A stretch of DNA of 20,278 bases, from the NCBI GenBank assembly GCA_964406005.1, contig CAYOPZ010000047.1, positions 1-20,278 of the forward strand. The letters run 5' to 3'. This document shows positions 1 through 6,747 of this stretch, piece by piece. The first letter of the stretch is position 1, and every line of letters starts with the position of its first letter. Below the pieces are notes generated by a model. The model did no database searches. It saw only the letters and a program-made list of their open reading frames with translations, and was not told the origin of the DNA. The DNA is from CAYOPZ01 sp964406005. GTDB lineage: Bacteria > Bacteroidota > Bacteroidia > Bacteroidales > SM23-62. The translations under genes were made by a program, and so were the position numbers.

Positions 1-64
1 ATCAGATCCTGTGAAGAGCAGCCTTAAATCTCTGATTTCCAGCTGCGGTTTCACAGGATCTGAT
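1..64. repeat. Imperfect palindromic hairpin repeat, left copy
   Basis: The 64 bases fold almost end to end. Bases 1-15 (ATCAGATCCTGTGAA) are the exact reverse complement of 50-64, with a further G-T pair 16/49. After a small bulge, GCAGC at 18-22 pairs with GCTGC at 42-46, and AAATC at 26-30 pairs with GATTT at 34-38 around a 3-base loop. The first 31 bases recur exactly at 20211-20241. The element starts 18 bases past the uvrA stop codon, so on the minus strand it would form a strong 3' hairpin in the uvrA transcript and could stabilise or end it; no T-tract can be seen because the window stops. I infer a dispersed REP/MITE-like element; no coding potential is seen. Confidence 0.75.
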
Positions 65-81
65 CTAATAAGTATATAAGT

Positions 82-2910
82 CTATGGCCGGGATGCCGTC
101 GCGGGAAGTTTGGACGAAAGGAAATTCCCCGTATGGGAATGCTTGATGGAAACGAGCTCTTCAGGGGTTCCTGAGAACATCACCCTGCCCCCTTCCTCCC
201 CTCCTTCGGGACCCAGGTCAATGACCCAGTCCGCCGACTTGATGACTTCCAGGTTGTGTTCTATGACCACCATGCTGTGACCCCTTGCAATCAATTCCTG
301 GAAGGCATCCAGCAATTTCCTGATGTCATGGAAGTGCAGGCCTGTTGTAGGTTCATCGAAAAGGAACAGGAGATGCTTACCGCTGTGTTCCCTGGAAATA
401 AATGAAGCAAGCTTAACACGCTGGCTTTCACCTCCGCTTAACGTACTCGATGACTGGCCCAGCTTAATATAGCCCAGACCCACTTCAGCCAGAGGCTTCA
501 GTTTTTCGGCAATCTTCCGTTCCGTATTACCGCCCGATGCCAGAAAAAATTCAATGGATTCATCAACCGTGCATTCCAGGATTTCATAAATATTCTTCCC
601 CCTGAAACGGACCTCAAGAATCTCGTCCTTGAACCGTTTTCCGTGACAGCTGTCACAGACAAGATTCACATCGGCCATAAACTGCATCTCAACTTTAATA
701 ATGCCTTCACCCTGGCACTCTTCGCATCTGCCTCCGTCTATATTAAATGAAAAATGGGAAGCTTTAAAACCATGATTTACAGAAGCTTGCTGTTCAGCAT
801 ACAATTTTCTGATCTCATCGTATGCTTTCAGGTAGGTAACCGGGTTTGACCGGCTGGACTTACCTATAGGATTCTGATCTACCATTTCAACTCCGTCAAG
901 CATCTGAAGATCTCCCTGTATGAGATCATGGTTTCCCGGCTTGTCGCTATGACCGTAAAACATCTTCATCAATGCCGGGTAAAGTATGTTCCTTACCAGT
1001 GAGGATTTTCCCGAACCGCTCACACCTGTTACCACGGTCATTACATTGAGCGGGAACCGGGCTGAGATGGACTTCAGGTTATTCTCCCGGGCACCGATGA
1101 TCTCAATATAATTGTTCCATTTTCTCCGTTTTTCAGCAACCGCGATACGCTCCCTGCCAGACAGGTACAATGCGGTCAGGCCCTCACCATCACCGTCCAG
1201 TCCCGCAGGGGTGCCCTGAAAGACAATCTCCCCGCCAAGCCGGCCGGCCATGGGTCCCAAATCGATTATCTCATCCGCCGCACGTATGATTTCCTCGTCA
1301 TGTTCGACAACAAGAACGGTATTTCCAAGTGATTTGAGCTGTTTCAAAACACCGATGAGCAGGTGCGTATCCCTGGGATGAAGACCAATGCTGGGTTCAT
1401 CAAGAATATAGAGGGAACCTACAAGGCTGCTGCCCAGGGAAGTCGCCAGGTTTATCCGCTGGGATTCACCGCCCGACAAGGTTGAAGACAATCTGTTCAG
1501 GGTAAGGTATCCCAGGCCTACATGTACGAGGTAGTCAAGCCGGTTGCGTATTTCGGTCAGGATGCGTCCGGAAATCTCCATTTCATGTTTTGTAAGATGT
1601 ACGCCCAGGATGAATTCCCTAAGTGACCCTATAGGCATATCCACCAGTTCCAGTATGGACTTCCTGTTAACTTTCACATAGCCGGCTTCCTTCCTCAGGC
1701 GGGTGCCGCTGCATTCGGGACAGATTGTCTTCCCCCGGTAGCGCGATAACATGACCCTGTACTGTATCTTGTATTTCTTGTCCTCCAGGTGAGCGAAAAA
1801 TGCATTCAATCCCTTGAAGTATCTGTTCCCGGTCCACAGGAGACGACGCTGATCATCCGTAAGCTTGTAATAGGGTTTGTGTACCGGAAAGTCGAATTTC
1901 CCGGCTTGCATGATCAACCGGTCCTTCCATTTGCTCATTTTTTCCCCCTTCCAGCAAACAATGGCGTCTTCAAACACAGACAGCCTCTTGTCCGGGATGA
2001 CCAGATCCTCGTCTATGCCTATGACCCTGCCGTATCCTTCACACAGAGGACAGGCTCCCAGGGGATTATTGAAGCTGAACATGTGTACGTCCGGTTCTTC
2101 AAAATGCAGCCCGTCTGCCTCGAAGGCATCTGAAAAGGTACAGACGGTATCTTTCCCGTCCTGGCTGTACTGGATATGGCATACGCCTTTTCCCAGCCCG
2201 AATGCAGTCTGCACTGAATCCCCGTACCGTGATACCGAATCTTCATCCATCCTGACCATAAACCGGTCGATTACAATCCGCAGTTCCACCCCTCCCGGCC
2301 TGTCTGTTTTTCCGGACAGCACATCCTCGATCTTGAGAATTTTCCCCCGTGACTGTATCCTGGTGATTCCCTGCTTCAGCAACAGCTCAAGCTGTTCGTT
2401 GTCTTCCCTGTCTTTTGCCTGTTTCAGGTGCGCCAGGATGATCACCTCCTTCCCTTCTTCCAGACTGCAAATAAAATTCACCACATCCGTAACGGAATGT
2501 TTCTTTACCCTGCGTCCGCTGACCGGGGAATAGGTTTTTCCTATCCGTGCATATAAAAGTTTCAGATAATCATAGACCTCAGTGGATGTTCCTACGGTGG
2601 AGCGGGGATTGCGTGTATTTACTTTCTGTTCAATGGCAATGGCAGGAGGTATTCCGCTTATCCGGTCCACATCGGGTTTGTCTATCCTTCCAAGGAACTG
2701 ACGTGCATAGGAGGATAAACTTTCAACATAACGGCGCTGACCCTCGGCATAAAGGGTATCGAAGGCAAGTGAGGATTTACCGGAACCGGACAGGCCGGTA
2801 ATCACGATGAACCTGTTACGGGGAATACTGAGGTCGATGTTCTTGAGATTATGTACACGTGCCCCTTTTATCTCAATAAATCCGGGATTGCTCCTGATTT
2901 TTTTCGGCAT
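82..2910 (-). CDS. uvrA: Excinuclease ABC subunit A (UvrA)
   Basis: DNA-damage recognition ATPase of nucleotide excision repair; in the family it acts as a dimer that scans DNA and loads UvrB. The 942 residues match the usual family length. Two ABC ATPase modules are visible. The first has Walker A GLSGSGKSS (39-47), signature LSGGE (478-482) and Walker B YILDEPSIGLHP (501-512). The second has GVSGSGKSS (629-637), LSGGE (825-829) and LFDEPTTGLH (850-859). Zinc-binding cysteines are C287/C290 with C397/C400, and C729/C732 with C752/C755, the last with the family spacing. The ATG start puts the ABC domain at the N-terminus as expected. It is transcribed alone, divergently from the sigma factor gene, behind a good -7 element (2958-2965). 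A hairpin repeat follows its stop codon. All key residues appear intact. Confidence 0.98.
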   Translation of the reverse strand: MPKKIRSNPGFIEIKGARVHNLKNIDLSIPRNRFIVITGLSGSGKSSLAFDTLYAEGQRRYVESLSSYARQFLGRIDKPDVDRISGIPPAIAIEQKVNTRNPRSTVGTSTEVYDYLKLLYARIGKTYSPVSGRRVKKHSVTDVVNFICSLEEGKEVIILAHLKQAKDREDNEQLELLLKQGITRIQSRGKILKIEDVLSGKTDRPGGVELRIVIDRFMVRMDEDSVSRYGDSVQTAFGLGKGVCHIQYSQDGKDTVCTFSDAFEADGLHFEEPDVHMFSFNNPLGACPLCEGYGRVIGIDEDLVIPDKRLSVFEDAIVCWKGEKMSKWKDRLIMQAGKFDFPVHKPYYKLTDDQRRLLWTGNRYFKGLNAFFAHLEDKKYKIQYRVMLSRYRGKTICPECSGTRLRKEAGYVKVNRKSILELVDMPIGSLREFILGVHLTKHEMEISGRILTEIRNRLDYLVHVGLGYLTLNRLSSTLSGGESQRINLATSLGSSLVGSLYILDEPSIGLHPRDTHLLIGVLKQLKSLGNTVLVVEHDEEIIRAADEIIDLGPMAGRLGGEIVFQGTPAGLDGDGEGLTALYLSGRERIAVAEKRRKWNNYIEIIGARENNLKSISARFPLNVMTVVTGVSGSGKSSLVRNILYPALMKMFYGHSDKPGNHDLIQGDLQMLDGVEMVDQNPIGKSSRSNPVTYLKAYDEIRKLYAEQQASVNHGFKASHFSFNIDGGRCEECQGEGIIKVEMQFMADVNLVCDSCHGKRFKDEILEVRFRGKNIYEILECTVDESIEFFLASGGNTERKIAEKLKPLAEVGLGYIKLGQSSSTLSGGESQRVKLASFISREHSGKHLLFLFDEPTTGLHFHDIRKLLDAFQELIARGHSMVVIEHNLEVIKSADWVIDLGPEGGEEGGRVMFSGTPEELVSIKHSHTGNFLSSKLPATASRP

Positions 2911-2957
2911 GAAAAATCAATGTTCTGCAGTGATGATTAACATATTTTAACCGAATT

Positions 2958-2965
2958 CAAAAGTA
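2958..2965 (-). promoter_or_regulatory. Bacteroidota -7 promoter element for uvrA
   Basis: The minus strand reads TACTTTTG, a perfect match to the Bacteroidota -7 consensus TAnnTTTG, 48 bases before the uvrA ATG. The -33 TTTG is not clear: the nearest is ATTG at 2985-2982, with a spacer of only 16. A transcript start about 7 bases downstream would give a leader of roughly 40 nt. Confidence 0.5.
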
Positions 2966-3002
2966 ATATTTTTTGAAATAACAATTTTTTTGCCGTAATT
3001 GC

Positions 3003-3016
3003 ATGAGTAAACTCAT
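3003..3016. promoter_or_regulatory. 14-bp palindrome in the uvrA/sigma intergenic region
   Basis: ATGAGT-AA-ACTCAT is a perfect 6-bp inverted repeat with a 2-base centre. It lies 93 bases upstream of the uvrA start and 76 bases upstream of the sigma factor start. The size and symmetry suit a dimeric regulator or a small hairpin. I cannot name a regulator, and chance occurrence in AT-rich spacer is possible. Confidence 0.25.
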
Positions 3017-3080
3017 TATCAGCAACTAACCAAATTCGGAGGACCGCCTATAGATCTGACTCTACCCAGTTTTTTTAAAT

Positions 3081-3086
3081 AGGAGG
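3081..3086 (+). promoter_or_regulatory. Strong Shine-Dalgarno that fixes a TTG start
   Basis: AGGAGG lies 5 bases before a TTG codon at 3092. Bacteroidota genes rarely carry a full Shine-Dalgarno, so its position is good support for translation of the sigma factor starting at this TTG; no in-frame ATG precedes the conserved region. Confidence 0.6.
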
Positions 3087-3091
3087 TAGTT

Positions 3092-3682
3092 TTGAGATCA
3101 AATACTTTTACTGATCAGGATCTGGTAAAACGATTCATCCTGGGAGATAATTCGGCCATTGAAATCCTGATCAAGAGGCATAAAAACAGGGTCTTCACAT
3201 ACATCGTACTGATCGTTAAAAACCGGCAACTTGCCGAGGATATTTTCCAGGACACCTTTATCAAGGTTATTAAATCCCTTCAGGAGGGGAAATACAGGGA
3301 CAATGGCAAGTTTGTTTCCTGGGTCATCCGTATTGCACACAATCTCACCATAGATCATTTCAGAAAGGAAAAACAGATAAATACATATTCCAATGAAGAT
3401 TACGAAGCGGATATCTTCAATTCGAAAAAGCTCTCTGACGGAACCATCGAAGACCTGCTGATGGAAAAGCAAATCGTCCGGGAGGTCAGGTTGCTGATCG
3501 AAGAATTGCCTGAAGATCAGAAGCAGGTGATACTTTTAAGGCATTATGGAGGATTGTCCTTCAAAGAAATCGCCGAACAAACGGACGTCAGTATCAATAC
3601 GGCCCTTGGAAGGATGCGTTATGCCCTGATCAACCTGAGAAAACTGATAGAGCGAAAAAAACTTTCCCTTACAAAGACCTGA
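3092..3682 (+). CDS. ECF-type RNA polymerase sigma factor
   Basis: A 196-residue group 4 (extracytoplasmic function) sigma-70 family factor that would direct RNA polymerase to a specific promoter set. Region 2 covers about residues 20-93, with the typical LAEDIFQDTFIKVI (47-60) and WVIRIAHNLTIDHFRK (77-92). Region 4 covers about 130-186, with LPEDQKQVILLRHYGG followed by the helix-turn-helix LSFKEIAEQTDVSINTALGR. There is no extra C-terminal domain. The start is TTG, chosen because AGGAGG sits 5 bases upstream. No anti-sigma factor with a membrane segment follows; instead a 68-residue soluble protein is encoded 56 bases downstream in the same direction. Divergent from uvrA. The target regulon cannot be read from the window. 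Confidence 0.93.
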   Translation: MRSNTFTDQDLVKRFILGDNSAIEILIKRHKNRVFTYIVLIVKNRQLAEDIFQDTFIKVIKSLQEGKYRDNGKFVSWVIRIAHNLTIDHFRKEKQINTYSNEDYEADIFNSKKLSDGTIEDLLMEKQIVREVRLLIEELPEDQKQVILLRHYGGLSFKEIAEQTDVSINTALGRMRYALINLRKLIERKKLSLTKT

Positions 3683-3703
3683 TGCAATATTCCTGAAATC
3701 GCT

Positions 3704-3736
3704 GCGTTTGGTAATAAAAAGCCAAACACGTAACGC
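3704..3736 (+). promoter_or_regulatory. Foldable leader between sigma factor gene and small gene
   Basis: The spacer contains GTTTGG (3706-3711) pairing with CCAAAC (3722-3727) around an A-rich 10-base loop. An alternative outer pairing, GCGTT (3704-3708) with AACGC (3732-3736), ends two bases before the ATG at 3739. The two use overlapping bases and so exclude each other in part. There is no T-tract, so it is a poor terminator. It could control translation of the small gene; this is inference from the sequence only. Confidence 0.3.
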
Positions 3737-3738
3737 CT

Positions 3739-3945
3739 ATGGGAGAAATCTCTACCCTTGTCTACATGCTGGAGAGTCTTGAGGGTGAAAGAAGGGGGCT
3801 GATTGACACAGCGGATATTTTCGATCCGGAAGAAAGTTTTATGAAGGATCTATCCGGGAAACTCGACCAGACAGAATTCTCAGTAAGTCCGAAACTGGTG
3901 AGAGAGGTCTTGCAGAAAAGCGGGATCCTTCACCATTCCCGGTAA
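3739..3945 (+). CDS. Small soluble protein downstream of ECF sigma factor
   Basis: A 68-residue acidic protein starting MGEISTLVYMLESLEGERRG. It has no signal peptide, membrane segment, cysteine pair or recognisable domain. It looks mostly helical, with a DIFDPEESFMKDL stretch (27-39) in the middle. It is accepted as a gene because it starts with ATG, runs the same way as the sigma factor gene 56 bases upstream, and no other gene occupies the region. A role as a partner or modulator of the sigma factor is possible from position alone; I do not recognise the family. It ends 22 bases before the convergent rsmE stop. Confidence 0.65.
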   Translation: MGEISTLVYMLESLEGERRGLIDTADIFDPEESFMKDLSGKLDQTEFSVSPKLVREVLQKSGILHHSR

Positions 3946-3967
3946 ACCACATCTTTTCCTCATTCAT

Positions 3968-4672
3968 TTACAGCCTGTACAAATGGCCGATTAACTGGCA
4001 GGCAGCGATGCCAGCTGTCTCTGTACGCAATACGGCATCACCGAGGCTGGTTTCTTCGAATCCTGCTTCTCCTGCCCGGGATAATTCCGAAGGGGAAAAA
4101 TCCCCTTCCGGCCCGATGAGTACCAGCCAGTTGCTGATCTCCCTGCCCAGTCTTCCGCAATACTTTTCAGTATCCGCCCGGCAGTGGGCAATGACCTTTC
4201 TTCCATTCCATTCCTCCCGGATCAGTGTGTCGAACTCAGCCTGTGGGTTCAGTTTTGGCAGACTTGCACGCCCGGACTGTTTCATCGCTGATATCAGTAT
4301 CTTCAATGAGCGTTCCATGCGGATTTTCCGCCTTTCCGACCGTTCGCAGATCAAAGGCGTGATCTCATCCACCCCTATTTCTGTGGCCTTTTCAAGGAAG
4401 CATTCAAACCTGTCCGCACTTTTGGGAGGTGCAATGGCAATATGCAGATAATAATCCCTCTTCAGGTACTCAGGTATATGTTCTGTAATGGTGATCCTGC
4501 AGGATTTCGGGTCAGGTGTTGCTATGCTTGCCCGGTAAAGGTTTCCCTCCCCGTCTACAACACTTATCCTGTCATCTTTTTCAAGTCTTGCAACTTTAAT
4601 GCAGTGCCGGGACTCCTCCTCGTCCAGGACGGCCTCCCTGCCTGTGATCTGTTTCGTATAATATACCGGCAT
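3968..4672 (-). CDS. rsmE: 16S rRNA (uracil1498-N3)-methyltransferase RsmE
   Basis: SPOUT-fold methyltransferase which in the family uses S-adenosylmethionine to methylate N3 of U1498 in 16S rRNA within assembled small subunits. The 234 residues match the family. The N-terminal PUA-like domain covers about 1-70, including the ESRHCIKVARLEKDD segment. The SPOUT domain follows, with IAPPKSADRFECFLEKATEIGV (about 80-101), GPEGDFS (187-193) and LGDAVLRTETA (210-220), which form the knotted cofactor site. It begins with ATG 109 bases after the stop of the outer-membrane protein gene on the same strand; co-transcription is possible but not shown. Its 3' end is convergent with the small sigma-linked gene, with no obvious terminator between them. 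Confidence 0.96.
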   Translation of the reverse strand: MPVYYTKQITGREAVLDEEESRHCIKVARLEKDDRISVVDGEGNLYRASIATPDPKSCRITITEHIPEYLKRDYYLHIAIAPPKSADRFECFLEKATEIGVDEITPLICERSERRKIRMERSLKILISAMKQSGRASLPKLNPQAEFDTLIREEWNGRKVIAHCRADTEKYCGRLGREISNWLVLIGPEGDFSPSELSRAGEAGFEETSLGDAVLRTETAGIAACQLIGHLYRL

Positions 4673-4781
4673 CTCAATCCATGTGTCGCAGGGCAGTTCC
4701 TTGCATGAATATCCAAACCTGCCTCAATTTGAAATACACAGGAATAAATATAGCTAAAAACAGCCGATATGAAGATCCGGG

Positions 4782-6080
4782 TTAAAACCGGGTATTGACC
4801 ACATTATTGAAAATCGATCCGAATGTATAGGTAATGCCTATGCCTCCCTCGTATCTGTAGCTGGTATCCAGTTCCCTCAGCCGCAGGTAAACATCCTCCT
4901 CCGAAAGCTGCCCCTTTGGAAGTTCGATCTGGTTCCTTATGTAGTTGATGTTTCCATTCAGGGAAAGTGAGAAACCCTTAAACAGCCTGAATTGAAAAAA
5001 ACCTCCCAGTTGAAGCATGAATTTGGAAAAATCATGCACATAATCAGAAGCCCCCAGCCATATATTTACCGATCCCCACCTTTGCTGCACTTCAAAGCTC
5101 GCCTGAAGCTCCTGCTGCACAACCTGCTCGTAAGTCTTTTCGAATATGGTCGTATCATTGTAATTGTTGTGGGTCAATCCTATTCCATAGTTAAATACCA
5201 GTTGCTTGTAATTGGAAACGGAGTAGGGAAAAATATTATACTCTATTGCGGGAGTTACCCTGGCCTGGAATTTCAGGTTATTGTATGTTGAAGACGACAA
5301 TACCGACCTTCCTCCCAGAGACCAGTGATCGGACAGGCTTTTTACAAGCAGACCATTTACTTCCCATGAGCTTCGCACGGCTTCAACGGTCTGGGTAACT
5401 ACATTATCGTTCTCATCTGCGGTTTCAAAAATATACCGGGTATTATTGTAGCTGTGGTTAAAACGAAAATTGATCTTCCACTGCTCGGTCACCCTTGAGG
5501 CAGAAAAATTATTGCTTATGGAATACCTTTTCTGTTTTTTTTCAATATTTGCGGAGGGTCTGGTCCGGATCGAAAATACCCAGTAGTTCCACTTGTCTGC
5601 CACTTCCACAGGATTTTGACGACTCATTCCCACATAGTTGACATCGATTTCTTTTTTTACGGGGGTTTTCATGACATAACGCATCAGGCCCATCGCAATG
5701 GTATTGGTAAGTCCCTCCCGGGTTACATCATCCGTATCATCCGGAGAACTTGAATAGTCTGTCGTGTCGTTCATCCCCGTAAATCTTTCCTGCCCTGTAT
5801 AGTACAGGGTGTAATTCCTTCCTCCGCTTCCCGTGTTCTGCCTGGTTATCAACACATACAAATCTGCCTGTGTTACGTCGCGGACATAATTCACATAGGG
5901 AATCTCTTCCCTGATATAGTTCATGTCGCAACCCCGGCAATCCATAAAAATTCGGACAGCATCCTTGCGCAGGCTGTCCGACTCGGCAAGATTATCCTGG
6001 GCACCGGCATGAGAAATCAGGTTCACAATAAGGAATAAAAGGGCGACTGTTCTGTACGGTCTGAATAATCCTGGTCTCAT
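4782..6080 (-). CDS. Outer-membrane beta-barrel protein with N-terminal periplasmic domain
   Basis: A 432-residue exported protein. Residues 1-27 form a signal peptide (basic start, hydrophobic core VALLFLIVNLI, AGA before Q28). Residues about 40-137 form a compact domain beginning VRIFMDCRGCDMNYIREEIP, with cysteines C48 and C51, that includes ADLYVLIT and GGRNYTLYY; the pattern recalls the TolB-N/CsgG-like alpha/beta fold, but this is only a resemblance. From about 160 to the end the chain alternates polar and aromatic residues as in amphipathic beta strands and finishes in Phe (NTRF), the usual signal for insertion by the BAM complex. I recognise it as a Bacteroidota-type conserved hypothetical but know no function. 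It is divergent from the phosphodiesterase gene and upstream of rsmE on the same strand. Confidence 0.88.
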   Translation of the reverse strand: MRPGLFRPYRTVALLFLIVNLISHAGAQDNLAESDSLRKDAVRIFMDCRGCDMNYIREEIPYVNYVRDVTQADLYVLITRQNTGSGGRNYTLYYTGQERFTGMNDTTDYSSSPDDTDDVTREGLTNTIAMGLMRYVMKTPVKKEIDVNYVGMSRQNPVEVADKWNYWVFSIRTRPSANIEKKQKRYSISNNFSASRVTEQWKINFRFNHSYNNTRYIFETADENDNVVTQTVEAVRSSWEVNGLLVKSLSDHWSLGGRSVLSSSTYNNLKFQARVTPAIEYNIFPYSVSNYKQLVFNYGIGLTHNNYNDTTIFEKTYEQVVQQELQASFEVQQRWGSVNIWLGASDYVHDFSKFMLQLGGFFQFRLFKGFSLSLNGNINYIRNQIELPKGQLSEEDVYLRLRELDTSYRYEGGIGITYTFGSIFNNVVNTRF

Positions 6081-6165
6081 GTCTGGTTCATATTAAGTGG
6101 CAGATCGCTAAATGCATTCGGGAAGAATTATAATGGCTTCCAAAAATCTGCAGATGATCATTGTT

Positions 6166-6196
6166 TTTGAAAATAGAACTAACTTACGTAGTTATA
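6166..6196 (+). promoter_or_regulatory. Possible promoter for the YfcE-type gene
   Basis: TTTG at 6166-6169 is followed after exactly 19 bases by TAGTTATA at 6189-6196, which matches four of the six fixed positions of the Bacteroidota -7 element TAnnTTTG. The spacing is the consensus one. The leader to the TTG start at 6254 would be about 50 nt. The imperfect -7 keeps confidence low. Confidence 0.33.
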
Positions 6197-6253
6197 ATCA
6201 CTTTTCGGAATATTAACATATATATAACAATCTCCAGGTAAAATCGCGTCAAT

Positions 6254-6745
6254 TTGAGAAAGATCGGGCTCATATCCGATACCCATGGTTTTCTGGATCC
6301 CGGAATTCTCAACTGGTTCAAAGGGGTCGATGAAGTCTGGCATGCGGGTGACATTGGCGGCATTTCCCTGCTTGAAACACTGGAAAACTTCAAGCCGGTC
6401 AGGGCCGTATACGGCAATATTGACGGCCGGGATATCCGGGACCGCCTTCCGGATGACCAGATTTTCCGTTGCGAAGATATCCGGGTATGGATCACGCATA
6501 TCGGAGGATATCCCGGAAAATACGATGGCCGGGTCAGGAAAAGACTTAAGGAGATCAGGCCGGGACTGCTGGTTTGCGGGCACTCCCACATACTGAAGGT
6601 TATGTACGACCATTCCCACCGGGTCATGTATATGAATCCGGGCGCTGCAGGAAAAGCCGGGACTCATGTTTGCAGGACCGCCCTGAGATTCAATGTGGTA
6701 AAGGATAAAATAGAGGATCTGGAGGTACTGGAGCTTCCCCGCTGA
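6254..6745 (+). CDS. YfcE/MJ0936-type metallophosphoesterase
   Basis: A 163-residue calcineurin-like phosphodiesterase of the small YfcE class; relatives hydrolyse phosphodiesters using two metal ions, and the natural substrate is usually unknown. Metal-ligand motifs are complete: D9 and H11 in SDTHG, D33 in HAGDIGG, N55 in YGNID, H82 in THIGG, and H110/H112 in CGHSH. MNPGAAG is the usual class ending before the last strands. The start is TTG: the in-frame stop TAA at 6239 leaves no ATG or GTG before it, and translation must begin there to keep the first beta strand (KIGLISDTHG). It is divergent from the barrel protein gene and ends 2 bp from the convergent stop of the giant protein gene. Confidence 0.93.
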   Translation: MRKIGLISDTHGFLDPGILNWFKGVDEVWHAGDIGGISLLETLENFKPVRAVYGNIDGRDIRDRLPDDQIFRCEDIRVWITHIGGYPGKYDGRVRKRLKEIRPGLLVCGHSHILKVMYDHSHRVMYMNPGAAGKAGTHVCRTALRFNVVKDKIEDLEVLELPR

Positions 6746-6747
6746 TC

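Noticed and set aside
1877..2533. 218-codon plus-strand reading frame opposite uvrA
   Set aside because: It is antisense to conserved UvrA sequence, rich in Ser and basic residues as expected from a shadow frame, and has no recognisable domain.
4777..4792. Terminator-like CCGG...CCGG hairpin at the end of the barrel protein gene
   Set aside because: The arms are self-complementary CCGG blocks but the bases between and beside them do not extend the stem, and there is no T-tract.
6179..6667. 162-codon minus-strand frame opposite the phosphodiesterase gene
   Set aside because: The plus-strand frame carries all metallophosphoesterase motifs; the antisense frame has none.
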